From Maridesulfovibrio salexigens DSM 2638 (lineage in GTDB: Bacteria; Desulfobacterota; Desulfovibrionia; Desulfovibrionales; Desulfovibrionaceae), in NCBI RefSeq assembly GCF_000023445.1, contig NC_012881.1, forward strand, positions 2,406,001 to 2,470,000: a DNA stretch of 64,000 bases, read 5' to 3'. The translations under genes and the position numbers were made by a program. How positions within the stretch are numbered: position 1 is the first letter of the stretch; every line of letters starts with the position of its first letter. The notes beneath the pieces are model-generated. The model had not been told where the DNA came from. It searched no databases and saw only the letters and a list, made by a program, of their open reading frames with translations. This document shows, one piece after another, positions 31,865 through 41,085 of the stretch.

Positions 31865-33865
31865 ATGGCAAAAAATATTACTGCAACTATCAAACAGTTT
31901 TTCTCAATCAAGAACCTGCTGCTTATCCTGCTGCTGTTTGCGCTGGCTGGCGGGACATTTGAAACGCTCAACTATCTTTGGAAAGAAAAGGAACAGTCCG
32001 TCCGAACTGATCTTAAAGAGTATCAAAAAACTGTTCTGGAAAATGAGTCTGAACTACTTTCAGCGCAACTGGTCAACTACGTAGTCCGTGGTAAGGAACT
32101 TGCTCGTGCCAGAATTTTCAGGCTCGCTATGGACGGCCTTAAATCGGCTAAGAAAAAAGAAGTTCGCAAGGCTCAGGAAGACTTCAATAACTTCGTCAAA
32201 GTCAGCGGATACTCCGCAGGTTGTCTTTTTGAGCCGGATGGAAACATATTCGCATCAACTGATGTTCCAGAAGAAATTGTCGGCCGGGGATACAAAGAGG
32301 CTGTGCTGAATACCCTGCATAGCCGCACCCCCCTGTTTTTGCCTCTTAGAACTAAGGGAAATGATCTGGTAGCGGATCTTTTTATCCCTGTTTACGATGC
32401 GTATGCCACCAGCACCGCCACACCGCCTTCACGAGTACTCATGCTTGAAGTACCCATGACTGCTATGCTGCGTACTTTTCTCGGCTCTGAGCGCACATTC
32501 AAATACGAAAGCTCAATCCATCTGATCCAGAAAAACGGCAAGGCCAGCGAAGAAGCCACTTTCAATTACCCCAACATCTTGAAACTTCAGACCATGAAAG
32601 TTTCTTTTGAAGGAGTTAATGAAGTTCTTTTCGGAGAAAGGGCCAATCTTTCCCAAGATAAAAAAGTCTACTCCTCTGCCCGCTTTATTCCTGTTGTAAA
32701 CTGGTGGGTAATGATCGAAACGGCCACAGCGGTACCAAACAGAATCATTTCAATTTACCAACAGGAAAGCATCATCTTTGCTTCTCTGCTCTTGGCAGCC
32801 ATGATTTTCTTTGTACTCACCGTCAGGTTTATTGCCTCTACACGCAAATACCACCGCAAAAGCTCCAGACTGGAAGAAAAGATTCCAACTCTGCAAAAAG
32901 AACTTTCGCTTCTGCGTATTATCAACAACTCCCTGCCGGAACCGGTAACCTTGAAAAAAAGTGAAGACGGCGCATTCATACATGTAAACAAATCCTTCAC
33001 TGATTTCACCGGTCTGAAGCAGACGGAAGCCCTTAACCTGACCGACAATCAGGTCTTTGACCACCACGAAGCCGAGACCCTCTCCCATGGAGACCAAATG
33101 GTCACTATGTCCAACAGCCCTTATAGCGAGGAACTGGTCATGACCCGCGGCTCCAGCAAGTCTACTATTCAGGTTACTTTTGTCCCCTGCACCGTAGATG
33201 AAGAAAATGATGCCATCCTGACCGTATACCGGGATGTAACCTCTGAAAAGAGTGTTTCTGAAAGAGGGATTGAAGTTCGTCAGCAGGTCATCAATGCTTT
33301 GATCCGGGCAGTTGAAAGTGTTCCGTTTCTGGATGGACACACTTCACTTATGCGTAAGTTGGCCCTTGAAATTGCAGAGACACTGCTCTTAAGTGACGCA
33401 GACTGCGCAACAGTTGAAGCTGCGGCTATTCTCTCTCAGGTAGGTAAAACCTTTGTTCCCAGAGAAATAATGGAAAAAGAAGGAAAGCTCACTCCGGAAG
33501 AGATCAAGGAAACCCAGCGATATATTGAACACACATGTAAAATTCTGGAAGGCGTTGAATTCGACCTGCCCATCACTCAGACTATCTGGCAGATGCAGGA
33601 GAATCTTGACGGATCTGGTTATCCTAATAAGCTCGAAGGAAGAAGCATCTCCACTTTGGCCAGAATTCTAGGTGTGACAAACACCTTCAGCGCACTGGTC
33701 CAGAAACGTTCATACCGAAAAGCTAACACTGCACGTCAGGCCGTTGATATTCTGCAAAGCATGGCTGACGTAAAATATGACAGCACAGTGATCGAAGCCC
33801 TTGGAGCAGTTATCGAAACCAAGTCCGGCAAAGCTATTTTACAAGAAAGCCAAGTCGAAATTTAA
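31865..33865 (+). CDS. membrane sensor with PAS and degenerate HD-GYP domain
   Basis: This 666-residue protein has a TM helix at about 15-38, a periplasmic sensor region (about 40-300) and a second TM at about 302-322. A coiled linker and a PAS domain (about 350-465, HVNKSFTDFTGLKQTEAL) come next. The C-terminal domain has an HD-GYP layout: LDGHTSLMRKLALEIAETL, then IEHTCKILEGVE and ENLDGSGYPNKLEGR. The metal-binding HD is replaced by SQ (AAILSQVGKTFVP), and the usual HH before DGSGYP is QM. It is probably not a c-di-GMP phosphodiesterase but could bind a nucleotide or protein. As the last gene of the adhesin operon it is a candidate for the sensory control that LapD provides elsewhere. Confidence 0.85.
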   Translation: MAKNITATIKQFFSIKNLLLILLLFALAGGTFETLNYLWKEKEQSVRTDLKEYQKTVLENESELLSAQLVNYVVRGKELARARIFRLAMDGLKSAKKKEVRKAQEDFNNFVKVSGYSAGCLFEPDGNIFASTDVPEEIVGRGYKEAVLNTLHSRTPLFLPLRTKGNDLVADLFIPVYDAYATSTATPPSRVLMLEVPMTAMLRTFLGSERTFKYESSIHLIQKNGKASEEATFNYPNILKLQTMKVSFEGVNEVLFGERANLSQDKKVYSSARFIPVVNWWVMIETATAVPNRIISIYQQESIIFASLLLAAMIFFVLTVRFIASTRKYHRKSSRLEEKIPTLQKELSLLRIINNSLPEPVTLKKSEDGAFIHVNKSFTDFTGLKQTEALNLTDNQVFDHHEAETLSHGDQMVTMSNSPYSEELVMTRGSSKSTIQVTFVPCTVDEENDAILTVYRDVTSEKSVSERGIEVRQQVINALIRAVESVPFLDGHTSLMRKLALEIAETLLLSDADCATVEAAAILSQVGKTFVPREIMEKEGKLTPEEIKETQRYIEHTCKILEGVEFDLPITQTIWQMQENLDGSGYPNKLEGRSISTLARILGVTNTFSALVQKRSYRKANTARQAVDILQSMADVKYDSTVIEALGAVIETKSGKAILQESQVEI

Positions 33866-33891
33866 TACTCCGCAGTAGATAAAACTTCCCC

Positions 33892-33933
33892 AGCAGGCAT
33901 GAAGGAATCTTCCTCCACATGCCTGCTTTTTAT
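33892..33933 (+). terminator. terminator of adhesin secretion operon
   Basis: The arms AGCAGGCATG and CATGCCTGCT are separated by a 16-nt loop and followed by TTTTATTTTA. It lies 26 bp after the last operon gene and closes the seven-gene unit. Confidence 0.85.
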
Positions 33934-34027
33934 TTTACCCTACCAATAAATACTTGATCGCTCCCGACAATTGCAGGTATTTATTTGAGGATACTTAATT
34001 TTTAAATCCAATCAGGAACTGACCATC

Positions 34028-35728
34028 ATGACCAAGTTTTTGCGTATTTTTCCGGCCTTAGCCGTCTTATCCGTATTTCTTTTGTTGCAAACCCCGCAGC
34101 ATGCAACAGCTCAGACTGAAACATCCGTTAACGGTTCAGCAAAAGTAGCTGCAACTATCGCTGATCAGCAGACAGCCCAGTCCGAAACGCTTATCAACCT
34201 CCTACAGTACAAAACCACACTGGAAAAACAGATTGCGGAGACCAAAAAAGAGATCAAGAAAACACGTCATCCAATGGACAAGGAAACCCTGTCCATTAAG
34301 TTGACCGACCTCAAAGAACAACTCAAGAATGTTCGCCAGAATTTCGTGAAAGTAGCCACAGGACTTGATCTTGATGTTTTCGATGAAGATGCACAGCAGA
34401 AATTTGTCTGGCAGGAAGAAGTTGAAACCTTAGTCCGTCCTCTACTTCAGGAACTCAAGGAAATGACCAAGCGTCCCCGGCAGATCGAACGCCTGAAAAG
34501 CAGGGTCGCATACTTTGAAAGTAGACTACCAAGAGCCGAAGAAGCTGTTGAGAACATTGATATTCTGATTAACGCAAGCAAATCTCCGGTCCTCAAATGG
34601 GAACTGGGAATACTCAAAACTGATTTTGAGAAAAGACGCACCAATATCGATAACCAACTTGATGTTGCCCGCTTTGAGTTGGCGGAACTGACCAAGGATA
34701 AACAATCTTTTTACGAATCAACTAAAAAAGTCATGGCCGTCTTCTTCAAAAGCAGAGGGAAGAATATTCTCTTCGCTCTACTGGCATTTGGCGGCGTATT
34801 CTTCTTTTTCCGTTTTGTGGATCGCGTCTTCAAAAAGACCCACCCGGCATTCAAAAGTAAAGAACGCCCGTTTTATATCAGACTCATTGAGGTACTGCTG
34901 CTGATTTTTGCTGTCATCGCCTCAACATCAGCTTCTCTTTTCACTTTGTATATATCTGGAGACTGGTTTCTGCTCAGCATTGCCATCATCTTCATCATAG
35001 GTGCGCTCTGGACCGCAAGAGAAGGTTTTACCCGCTACTATGAACAAGTAAAACTCATTCTCAACCTCGGCTCTGTCCGCGAGAATGAACGTGTAACCTA
35101 CAACGGAGTTGCATGGCAGGTAGAAAGACTTGCTCTTTTTGCCAAGCTTAAGAACCCGGCCTTAAGCCCCAGCAGAATCAGGCTGCCTATCGGAGAACTG
35201 GAAAATGTTGTTTCCCGTCCTGTAGGTAAAAACGAACCGTGGTTCCCCTGTATGATTGATGATTGGGTAATCTTATCTGATGGTGTGCGCGGCAAGGTTA
35301 TCAGCCAGTCCCCCGATATGGTGGAATTGATCCAGCGCGGCGGGGCATATGTAACCTATCAGACCTCAGATTTTCTGGGCCTCAACCCTAAAAACCTATC
35401 TCGCAACTTCCGCCTGAAATCAGTATTCGGCATTGACTACGCTCATCAGGGGGAATGCACTTCCACTATCCTCATGCAGGCGAAGGAATTCATTACCGCC
35501 AAACTCGCAGAGGATGGCTACACTGATCACGTTCTTAATCTGAATGTAGAATTTGAATCTGCGGGAGCATCATCACTCAATCTGGTCATCATTGCTGATT
35601 TCCATCGTGACATAGCTGAGTTGTACGGCCGCCTCCAACGCGCCCTGCAACGCTACAGTGTAGATGCCTGCACCCATTTCGGATGGAATATTCCTTTCGA
35701 TCAACTCGTGGTTCATAAAGCAGATTAA
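34028..35728 (+). CDS. MscS-like membrane protein with coiled-coil periplasmic region
   Basis: This 566-residue protein has a signal peptide (cleavage near ATAQ). A coiled-coil-rich extracytoplasmic part spans about 30-240, with repeated KEQIAETKKEIKK-like heptads. Membrane segments near 247-265, 287-309 and 312-330 follow. A C-terminal region has an MscS-type beta domain (WVILSDGVRGKVISQSPDMVELIQRGGAYVTY) and an alpha/beta tail (FGIDYAHQGECT). It resembles MscS/MscK-related proteins but is shorter and the pore helix is not typical, so channel activity is uncertain. It has its own leader and terminator and is convergent with a canonical MscS gene. Confidence 0.75.
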   Translation: MTKFLRIFPALAVLSVFLLLQTPQHATAQTETSVNGSAKVAATIADQQTAQSETLINLLQYKTTLEKQIAETKKEIKKTRHPMDKETLSIKLTDLKEQLKNVRQNFVKVATGLDLDVFDEDAQQKFVWQEEVETLVRPLLQELKEMTKRPRQIERLKSRVAYFESRLPRAEEAVENIDILINASKSPVLKWELGILKTDFEKRRTNIDNQLDVARFELAELTKDKQSFYESTKKVMAVFFKSRGKNILFALLAFGGVFFFFRFVDRVFKKTHPAFKSKERPFYIRLIEVLLLIFAVIASTSASLFTLYISGDWFLLSIAIIFIIGALWTAREGFTRYYEQVKLILNLGSVRENERVTYNGVAWQVERLALFAKLKNPALSPSRIRLPIGELENVVSRPVGKNEPWFPCMIDDWVILSDGVRGKVISQSPDMVELIQRGGAYVTYQTSDFLGLNPKNLSRNFRLKSVFGIDYAHQGECTSTILMQAKEFITAKLAEDGYTDHVLNLNVEFESAGASSLNLVIIADFHRDIAELYGRLQRALQRYSVDACTHFGWNIPFDQLVVHKAD

Positions 35729-35729
35729 C

Positions 35730-35768
35730 TAAAAAAGGGGTGCCGCTTCAAACGGCACCCCTTAATTT
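35730..35768 (+). terminator. bidirectional terminator between convergent MscS genes
   Basis: The arms AAGGGGTGCCG and CGGCACCCCTT form an 11-bp stem with a 7-nt loop. A-rich and T-rich flanks on each side make it usable from both strands. Confidence 0.85.
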
Positions 35769-36650
35769 TTATTCCACCTTATGCAGATGAACATCGCTCT
35801 GCGGATACGGGATGGAAATTCCTGCTTCATCAAGTGAAATCTTGATCTTCTCCAGCAAGGCAAACTTTGTAGGCCAGTAGTCAGATGTAGCAACCCACGG
35901 ACGCACAAAAATATCCACGCTTGAATCTCCAAGATTACCCACAGCAATAAGCGGTTCCGGAGTCTTGAGCAGTCTGCCCTCTGCTTCAAGAATGGACTTG
36001 ATAATAGACTTGGCCTTCTCAATATCATCCTCATAACTGATACCGATAATTAAATCGATGCGCCTTGTTTTATGGGCGCTGGTATTGACAATTACAGAAC
36101 CAAGAATAGATGAGTTCGGTACTACCACGCGCTGGTTATCGGGAGTTGAAAGCTCTGTGTAAAAGGCTGACAGTTCCTGAACTGTTCCGGAAGTTCCGGC
36201 GACAGTCACGTAATCCCCTTTCTTGAACATCCGAAACAAAATCAACATAACTCCGGCAGCAAAGTTAGCCAGTGTATCTTTTAACGCCAGACCAATAGCA
36301 AGACCTGCGGCACCGAGTACAGCGAGGAATGAAGTTACATTAATGCCTGCCTGCCCAAGAGCGGCAACCACAAATGCTGATAATAGGGCATAGTAGACAA
36401 TAGTCGCGATAAAAGATGTCAGGATATCGTCAACTTTGGCCTTGAGCATCACCCTTCTGACCACCTTTGAAACCTGCCGGGAAATAATACGACCTACCAG
36501 CAGCACTAGGATGGCTACAAGTATCCGTAATCCGTGCACGCTGACAAAGGCTATGGCATCTTCGGCAAATTTACTTACCGAATCAGGATTCATCAGATCA
36601 ATTTTAAGTTCAGACATTGCATCCGCCGCTGCTTTTCCAGTTTCACTCAT
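35769..36650 (-). CDS. mscS: MscS-family mechanosensitive channel
   Basis: This protein of about 293 residues has three N-terminal membrane helices. The pore-lining TM3 carries the Gly/Ala pattern AAGLAIGLALKDTLANFAAGVMLILFRMFKKGD, seen as a continuous region near 130-160. The beta domain follows (GTVQELSAFYTELSTPDNQRVVVPNS), then the C-terminal alpha/beta vestibule. It opens under membrane tension to release solutes during osmotic downshock. An in-frame GTG at 36659 overlaps the AGGTGG ribosome-binding site, so ATG at 36650 (MSETGKAA) is the better start. Confidence 0.93.
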   Translation of the reverse strand: MSETGKAAADAMSELKIDLMNPDSVSKFAEDAIAFVSVHGLRILVAILVLLVGRIISRQVSKVVRRVMLKAKVDDILTSFIATIVYYALLSAFVVAALGQAGINVTSFLAVLGAAGLAIGLALKDTLANFAAGVMLILFRMFKKGDYVTVAGTSGTVQELSAFYTELSTPDNQRVVVPNSSILGSVIVNTSAHKTRRIDLIIGISYEDDIEKAKSIIKSILEAEGRLLKTPEPLIAVGNLGDSSVDIFVRPWVATSDYWPTKFALLEKIKISLDEAGISIPYPQSDVHLHKVE

Positions 36651-36849
36651 GAATTCCACCTGTTTCTTTAAGAGTCTAGACGAAATAGCACTATTACAAT
36701 TAATTTCTAATTATCCCATTTTCAGACATTTAAGCAATAATGAAATTTCAATTTCCACACAGAAAAACCCAATCAGTGCATTTGCTTTTCAACGAATTTA
36801 TAATTATCGATGATACAATCAATACAAACCCAGCTAACCGGATAATTGC

Positions 36850-37641
36850 ATGTCCAATCAACAAAACATACGTTGCATCCTCGTTGATGATGAAGCTCCG
36901 GCCCTTGATGAGCTAACCTTCCTGCTATCAGATTTCAACGATATCGATGTAATAGGTACGGCCACATCCGCAACAAAAGGCATCAAGCTTATTGAAGAGA
37001 AAGAACCGGATCTCGTATTTCTGGATATCCAGATGCCCGGAAAAAACGGTTTCCATGTCCTACAGGAAATAATGCAGCTTCCGAATCCTCCTCTGGTGGT
37101 TTTTGCTACAGCTTACGATGAATACGCTTTGCAGGCCTTTGAAGAGAACGCCGTGGATTATATCCTTAAGCCTCTCTCAAGTGAAAGGTTGGAAAAGTCC
37201 ATCAAGCGAATTCGCTGCCTCGTTTATGCCAATTGCGAAGAGAAAGTGGACTTGCCGGATATGAATGCTTTGTTGGATACTATGGGTTTAGGGACCAAAG
37301 TCCTGCGAATTTCTGTGGAAGCCAGCGGACGAATTCTTCTGCTGGAACCATCCGATGTAATCCTCTGCCGGGTCGAGGAACGCAAGATCATGATTTACAC
37401 ACAAAAAGGCATTTTTCCCTGCTACGGCGACAAGACCCTGGATAAACTGGAAGAGCGTCTGCAAGGGCAACCCTTTTTCCGCACCAACAGAGGTGAGATG
37501 GTCAACCTGACCCATGTTCGCGACTTTGCTCCGTGGTTTAACGGTAAATACGTAGTCACGATGAAGCATATTGACGAACAGGAAATTATTATAAGTAAAG
37601 GGCGCGTAAAAGATTTCCGCCAGCGTTTAGGGCTGGCTTAA
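36850..37641 (+). CDS. LytR/AlgR-type response regulator (LytTR DNA-binding)
   Basis: This 263-residue protein has an N-terminal receiver with DDE, Asp near 58 in LVFLDIQMPG, and the Lys in ILKPL. The C-terminal LytTR domain spans about 155-260, with QPFFRTNRGEMVNLTHV and a KGRVKDFRQRL tail. LytTR proteins bind tandem direct repeats about two helical turns apart. The gene pairs with the LytS-type kinase gene 109 bp downstream. A likely target is the CstA-type transporter gene at 42090, as in BtsSR/YpdAB-type pyruvate-sensing systems; two identical repeats lie upstream of that gene. Confidence 0.93.
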   Translation: MSNQQNIRCILVDDEAPALDELTFLLSDFNDIDVIGTATSATKGIKLIEEKEPDLVFLDIQMPGKNGFHVLQEIMQLPNPPLVVFATAYDEYALQAFEENAVDYILKPLSSERLEKSIKRIRCLVYANCEEKVDLPDMNALLDTMGLGTKVLRISVEASGRILLLEPSDVILCRVEERKIMIYTQKGIFPCYGDKTLDKLEERLQGQPFFRTNRGEMVNLTHVRDFAPWFNGKYVVTMKHIDEQEIIISKGRVKDFRQRLGLA

Positions 37642-37750
37642 GAATGCCTTAGGCGGTCAGAGATAACTTTGAAAATATTTCTCTGAACTCTTTCAAACTT
37701 TTTTAATTTGCTTCGTATATTCGTACTAAAGAAGCTTACTAGATATAAAT

Positions 37751-39487
37751 ATGAATCCAGAAACATTGATTATCACACTTGCTGAACGTTTCGGCCTTAT
37801 CGTTGCCGGTGCTTTCCTGCTTTTGACCATTACCCCGGTCCATAAGATCGGTTTTCGGCAGAGTTCTCCAAAGGTTGATATTGCCATGCAGATTCTTATC
37901 TTCGGTATCTGCGGAATATTGGGAACCTACGGCGGTAACTTTGTATTCCAATCCGTTGCCAACCTGCGCGCAATGGCCGTCATCACAGGAGGACTCTTCG
38001 GCGGACCATTAGTCGGCCTCGGAGCAGGTCTCATTGCCGGAGGGCACCGCATCTTAATAGATCTCGGTGGATTCAGCGCAATACCCTGCGGTACGGCAAC
38101 CATGCTCGAAGGGCTGGCTGCCGGAATAGTTTCACTGTACCTGAGCAAAAAGATGGACTGGCGGGCCGCAGCGGGGCTGGCCTTTGTGGGCGAGATAGTT
38201 CACATGATTATGGTCCTCTATCTTTCCCATCCGTTCGATGAAGCCCTGCAATTGGTAAAACTCATCGCCATGCCCATGATCGTGCTGAACACCTTTGGTG
38301 CTGCACTTTTCGCACAGGTCATTAATATTGTTTTCCGCCACGGAACAAAACAGGACTCGGTCAAGGCGCAGCATATCCTTGATATCGCCAACCTTACTGT
38401 AAGCCACTTACGTTCAGGGCTGACTCTGGAATCAGCGCAGGAAACAGCTAAAATCATCCATGCCCACCTCAGCGCCGCAGCGGTTGCCATTACCGACAAC
38501 GTAAACGTGCTGGCCCACGTGGGTGCCGGTGCGGATCACCATCTTGCGGGCAAGAAAATCCGTACAGATTCAACACTGCAGGTTCTCAACGAAGGAGAAC
38601 CGCTCTTTCTTGAATCCAACAAGCAAATCGGATGTGGACATCCGGGGTGCCCCTTCACATCCGCAGCGGTAGTTCCCCTGCATAAGAACGGACAGGTTGT
38701 CGGCACACTCAAGCTTTACGGAACCCGCAGGAACCAGCTCGACCAACTTTCCTTTGAGATGGCTAAAGGCCTTGCCAACCTCTGCTCTACCCAGCTTGAG
38801 CTGGAGGAAATCCAGATCAAAGAACAGATGCTGGCCCATGCAGAAATCCGCCGCTTACAGGCTCAGATCAACCCTCATTTCCTGTTCAACTCCCTGAACA
38901 CTGTAACATCATTCTGCCGTACCAACCCGGATCGCGCCCGTGAACTGCTGCTGGAATTATCCAAATACATGCGCAAAAACCTCGACAGCAGCAGAGGCTA
39001 CGTGCCTTTGCACGAAGAACTGGCTCAGCTGAACAGCTACCTTGCCATTGAGCAGGCCAGATTCGGGGAACGCATTAAGGTCGATCTCAATGTCGAAAAC
39101 GAATGTCTGGAATGGCCCATCCCGCCGCTGATCATCCAGCCGCTGGTGGAAAACAGTGTAAAACACGGCCTTATGGGTCGCGAAGAAGGCGGTACCATCA
39201 CTCTGGATATTTATTGCGATAACGAAGAGATGAATATTTCAATTGATGACGACGGCATCGGCATGTCTCAGGATCAAATTGAAGACATCTATGCTAAAAA
39301 GAAAATTGATTCCCGAGAAAAAGGAATCGGGGTCCGCAACTGTATCCAGCGCCTTGAACAGATTTACGGGCCGCAGTACAAAATGGTCATCATCAGTGTA
39401 GAAGGAAAAGGAACCACGATATCCTTTAAGGTGCCCAAACTGCGCACAGCCGTGCAGATGAGTGAATTTGCAGGTAATGCGGGGTAG
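37751..39487 (+). CDS. LytS-type sensor histidine kinase
   Basis: This 578-residue protein has six or so N-terminal membrane helices of the 5TMR-LYT type, including GGLFGGPLVGLGAGLIAGGHR. A GAF domain follows at about 215-345, with a Cys/His-containing segment (GCGHPGCPFTSAAVVPLHKNG). The His_kinase domain has AQINPHFLFNSLNTVTSF, with the phosphoacceptor His near 375. The HATPase domain carries LVENSVKHGL and DDDGIGM. This is the BtsS/YpdA/LytS architecture, whose known members sense pyruvate or related states. It works with the LytTR regulator encoded upstream. It likely tunes uptake through the CstA-type permease encoded 2.6 kb downstream, which is inference. Confidence 0.93.
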   Translation: MNPETLIITLAERFGLIVAGAFLLLTITPVHKIGFRQSSPKVDIAMQILIFGICGILGTYGGNFVFQSVANLRAMAVITGGLFGGPLVGLGAGLIAGGHRILIDLGGFSAIPCGTATMLEGLAAGIVSLYLSKKMDWRAAAGLAFVGEIVHMIMVLYLSHPFDEALQLVKLIAMPMIVLNTFGAALFAQVINIVFRHGTKQDSVKAQHILDIANLTVSHLRSGLTLESAQETAKIIHAHLSAAAVAITDNVNVLAHVGAGADHHLAGKKIRTDSTLQVLNEGEPLFLESNKQIGCGHPGCPFTSAAVVPLHKNGQVVGTLKLYGTRRNQLDQLSFEMAKGLANLCSTQLELEEIQIKEQMLAHAEIRRLQAQINPHFLFNSLNTVTSFCRTNPDRARELLLELSKYMRKNLDSSRGYVPLHEELAQLNSYLAIEQARFGERIKVDLNVENECLEWPIPPLIIQPLVENSVKHGLMGREEGGTITLDIYCDNEEMNISIDDDGIGMSQDQIEDIYAKKKIDSREKGIGVRNCIQRLEQIYGPQYKMVIISVEGKGTTISFKVPKLRTAVQMSEFAGNAG

Positions 39488-39556
39488 ATACTTGATAAAA
39501 AAACTCAGCTGCTCTAAATTGGCCTACATAAATCCATAGAATTAAAGGTCGCGACT

Positions 39557-39985
39557 ATGAGCAAATGTTCCTGTAACACCCGCATATTCAATTCCTTTGC
39601 CGCACGCATTCAGACTCTGCATGAAACTGTGCACGCAAAGAACACATCGGGCTTTAAGCTATACAGCACCATCAGGACCCTCTTTGTAATCAAAAGTCTC
39701 AGCCGCATTGTTATCCGTAATTTTGCAAAGGATTGGCAGGAAGCGTCCTGCCACCTTGCTCCCGATGCAGAATGTGCTTCAGTGCTTAAAAAAGCCGCGA
39801 AAATCAAAGAGCAAATAGCCGAAGCCCATCTAACTCTATGCACCCTGCCCTCACCATTTGCACGCTGGGCAGGACGCAGACTCACCAGCCCGCTCATGGA
39901 CTGGAACGATCTGGTGCTCGATCTTTCCATTGCTACAGACCCAGATATTCAGAACTCCCTCAGTGAGCTGGAAGAGGTGCTCTAG
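39557..39985 (+). CDS. conserved hypothetical protein, Cys-containing helical
   Basis: This 142-residue protein starts MSKCSCNTRIFNSFAARIQT. It is mainly helical and basic in the first half (YSTIRTLFVIKSLSRIVIRNF) and acidic at the end (DPDIQNSLSELEEVL). It contains four to five Cys but no clear zinc motif. It is followed after 1 bp by a second small gene whose start overlaps its ribosome-binding region, so the two form a coupled pair. I do not recognise the family. A toxin-antitoxin-like pair is conceivable from the arrangement but is not supported by motifs. Confidence 0.7.
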   Translation: MSKCSCNTRIFNSFAARIQTLHETVHAKNTSGFKLYSTIRTLFVIKSLSRIVIRNFAKDWQEASCHLAPDAECASVLKKAAKIKEQIAEAHLTLCTLPSPFARWAGRRLTSPLMDWNDLVLDLSIATDPDIQNSLSELEEVL

Positions 39986-39986
39986 C

Positions 39987-40349
39987 ATGACAATGCTTCA
40001 AGAAACAGATGCATATTTACGCTACGAAAAAAGTCTGCTCAAAAAATACCCGCAAGCCAAACGGGACATCAAACGCGCCAAAAAGAAAATCCTGAGAAGA
40101 CCATCCAGAGGAGTTGTCTACCGGGGCCTCAACAAAATAGCCCTTCGAAAAATCAGGGTATCCATCAGAATCCTGCGAATCTCACCTCGCAAAGGCTTAC
40201 GCCTCTTCTACTTATATTCTGAAAAGAAAAACAAAGCCGTCCCCATCTTCATCTTCAAAAAAGGCCGCCCCCAGACCGAAGGACAGGTCATGAAGCTCTT
40301 CAGCCGTGCAGTTACCGAGGTTGTGGCAGAGCTCAAGAATAGGCATTAA
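39987..40349 (+). CDS. small basic protein, possible RelE-like fold
   Basis: ATG at 39987 is one base after the preceding stop and follows GAGGTG, giving a 120-residue protein (MTMLQETDAYLRYEKSLLKK). A longer in-frame reading from 39858 overlaps the upstream gene and is rejected. The protein is very basic (KRDIKRAKKKILRRPSRG). Its second half reads KGLRLFYLYSEKKNKAVPIFIFKKGRP, which recalls the beta-sheet core of RelE/HigB-type proteins; the catalytic residues cannot be assigned by eye. Function unknown. Confidence 0.65.
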   Translation: MTMLQETDAYLRYEKSLLKKYPQAKRDIKRAKKKILRRPSRGVVYRGLNKIALRKIRVSIRILRISPRKGLRLFYLYSEKKNKAVPIFIFKKGRPQTEGQVMKLFSRAVTEVVAELKNRH

Positions 40350-40433
40350 CTTAAAATTTATCCTTTTTGGACGTTGCGTACGCAGCCATTCTTGATTAGC
40401 CTTCGCCGATCATATTTCAAATTGTTTTCCTAA

Positions 40434-40457
40434 CAGGCTGATTTTTCTATCAGCCTG
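40434..40457 (+). repeat. perfect inverted repeat upstream of flavodoxin-fold reductase
   Basis: CAGGCTGAT, 6 bp, ATCAGCCTG: a 9-bp perfect stem 35 bp before the start at 40492. The loop is T-rich but no T-run follows, so an operator or a weak attenuator is possible. Confidence 0.5.
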
Positions 40458-40491
40458 ATAATCACCACTGATAAAAATTCAGGAGCAGAAA

Positions 40492-41058
40492 ATGAAAGTT
40501 CTTTGCCTTCAAGGCAGTGCCAGAAAAAATGGCCATACCGCTAAAATGATCGAATGGGTTGAAGAAGAACTCAAGGAGATGGGGCATGAAGTTGAGTCCA
40601 TCTACCTCAACGATAAAGAAATGAAAGGCTGTATGGCCTGTATGAAGTGTAAGGAAAAACCTGAAGAAATCGGCTGCGTAATCAAAGACGACATTCCGGC
40701 AATTCTGGAACAGATGGTAGCTTCCGATGCAGTAGTCTTTGCTTCCCCGCTCTACTTCTGGGGTCCTTCCGCACAGCTCAAGACCGTCATTGACAGAACT
40801 TACAGCCTGTACGTAGATTACCATATGCCAACACACGCTTCTCTCATCAAGGACCAGCGTCACGGCTTTCTGGTAACCGGCGGCGGACCATACGAAAACA
40901 ATGCTGCGGAAACCTTCACCGCATTCTCCAGAATGAAGAAGCCACACCTGACCAACCACACCGCAACCCTCTTCCTGGGCGGCTGTAAGAACCCCGACAA
41001 CCTCGGGGAAGAAGCCAAACAGCAGGCAGTAGAGTTCGCGCGCGAACTGGTTAAATAA
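40492..41058 (+). CDS. NADPH-dependent FMN reductase / iron-sulfur flavoprotein-like
   Basis: This 188-residue flavodoxin-fold protein starts MKVLCLQGSARKNGHTAKMI, with the FMN-phosphate loop GSARKNGHT. The FMN ring-binding region follows as SPLYFWGPSAQLKTVIDR. A Cys motif CMACMKCKEKPEEIGC (about residues 44-60) is like that of iron-sulfur flavoproteins, though shorter than the cluster-binding domain of Isf. The protein is probably a cytoplasmic electron-transfer oxidoreductase. GGAG supplies the ribosome-binding site. It stands alone, between an inverted repeat and a terminator. Confidence 0.87.
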   Translation: MKVLCLQGSARKNGHTAKMIEWVEEELKEMGHEVESIYLNDKEMKGCMACMKCKEKPEEIGCVIKDDIPAILEQMVASDAVVFASPLYFWGPSAQLKTVIDRTYSLYVDYHMPTHASLIKDQRHGFLVTGGGPYENNAAETFTAFSRMKKPHLTNHTATLFLGGCKNPDNLGEEAKQQAVEFARELVK

Positions 41059-41085
41059 GCAGCACCGCACTTTCTCGAAATTAGA

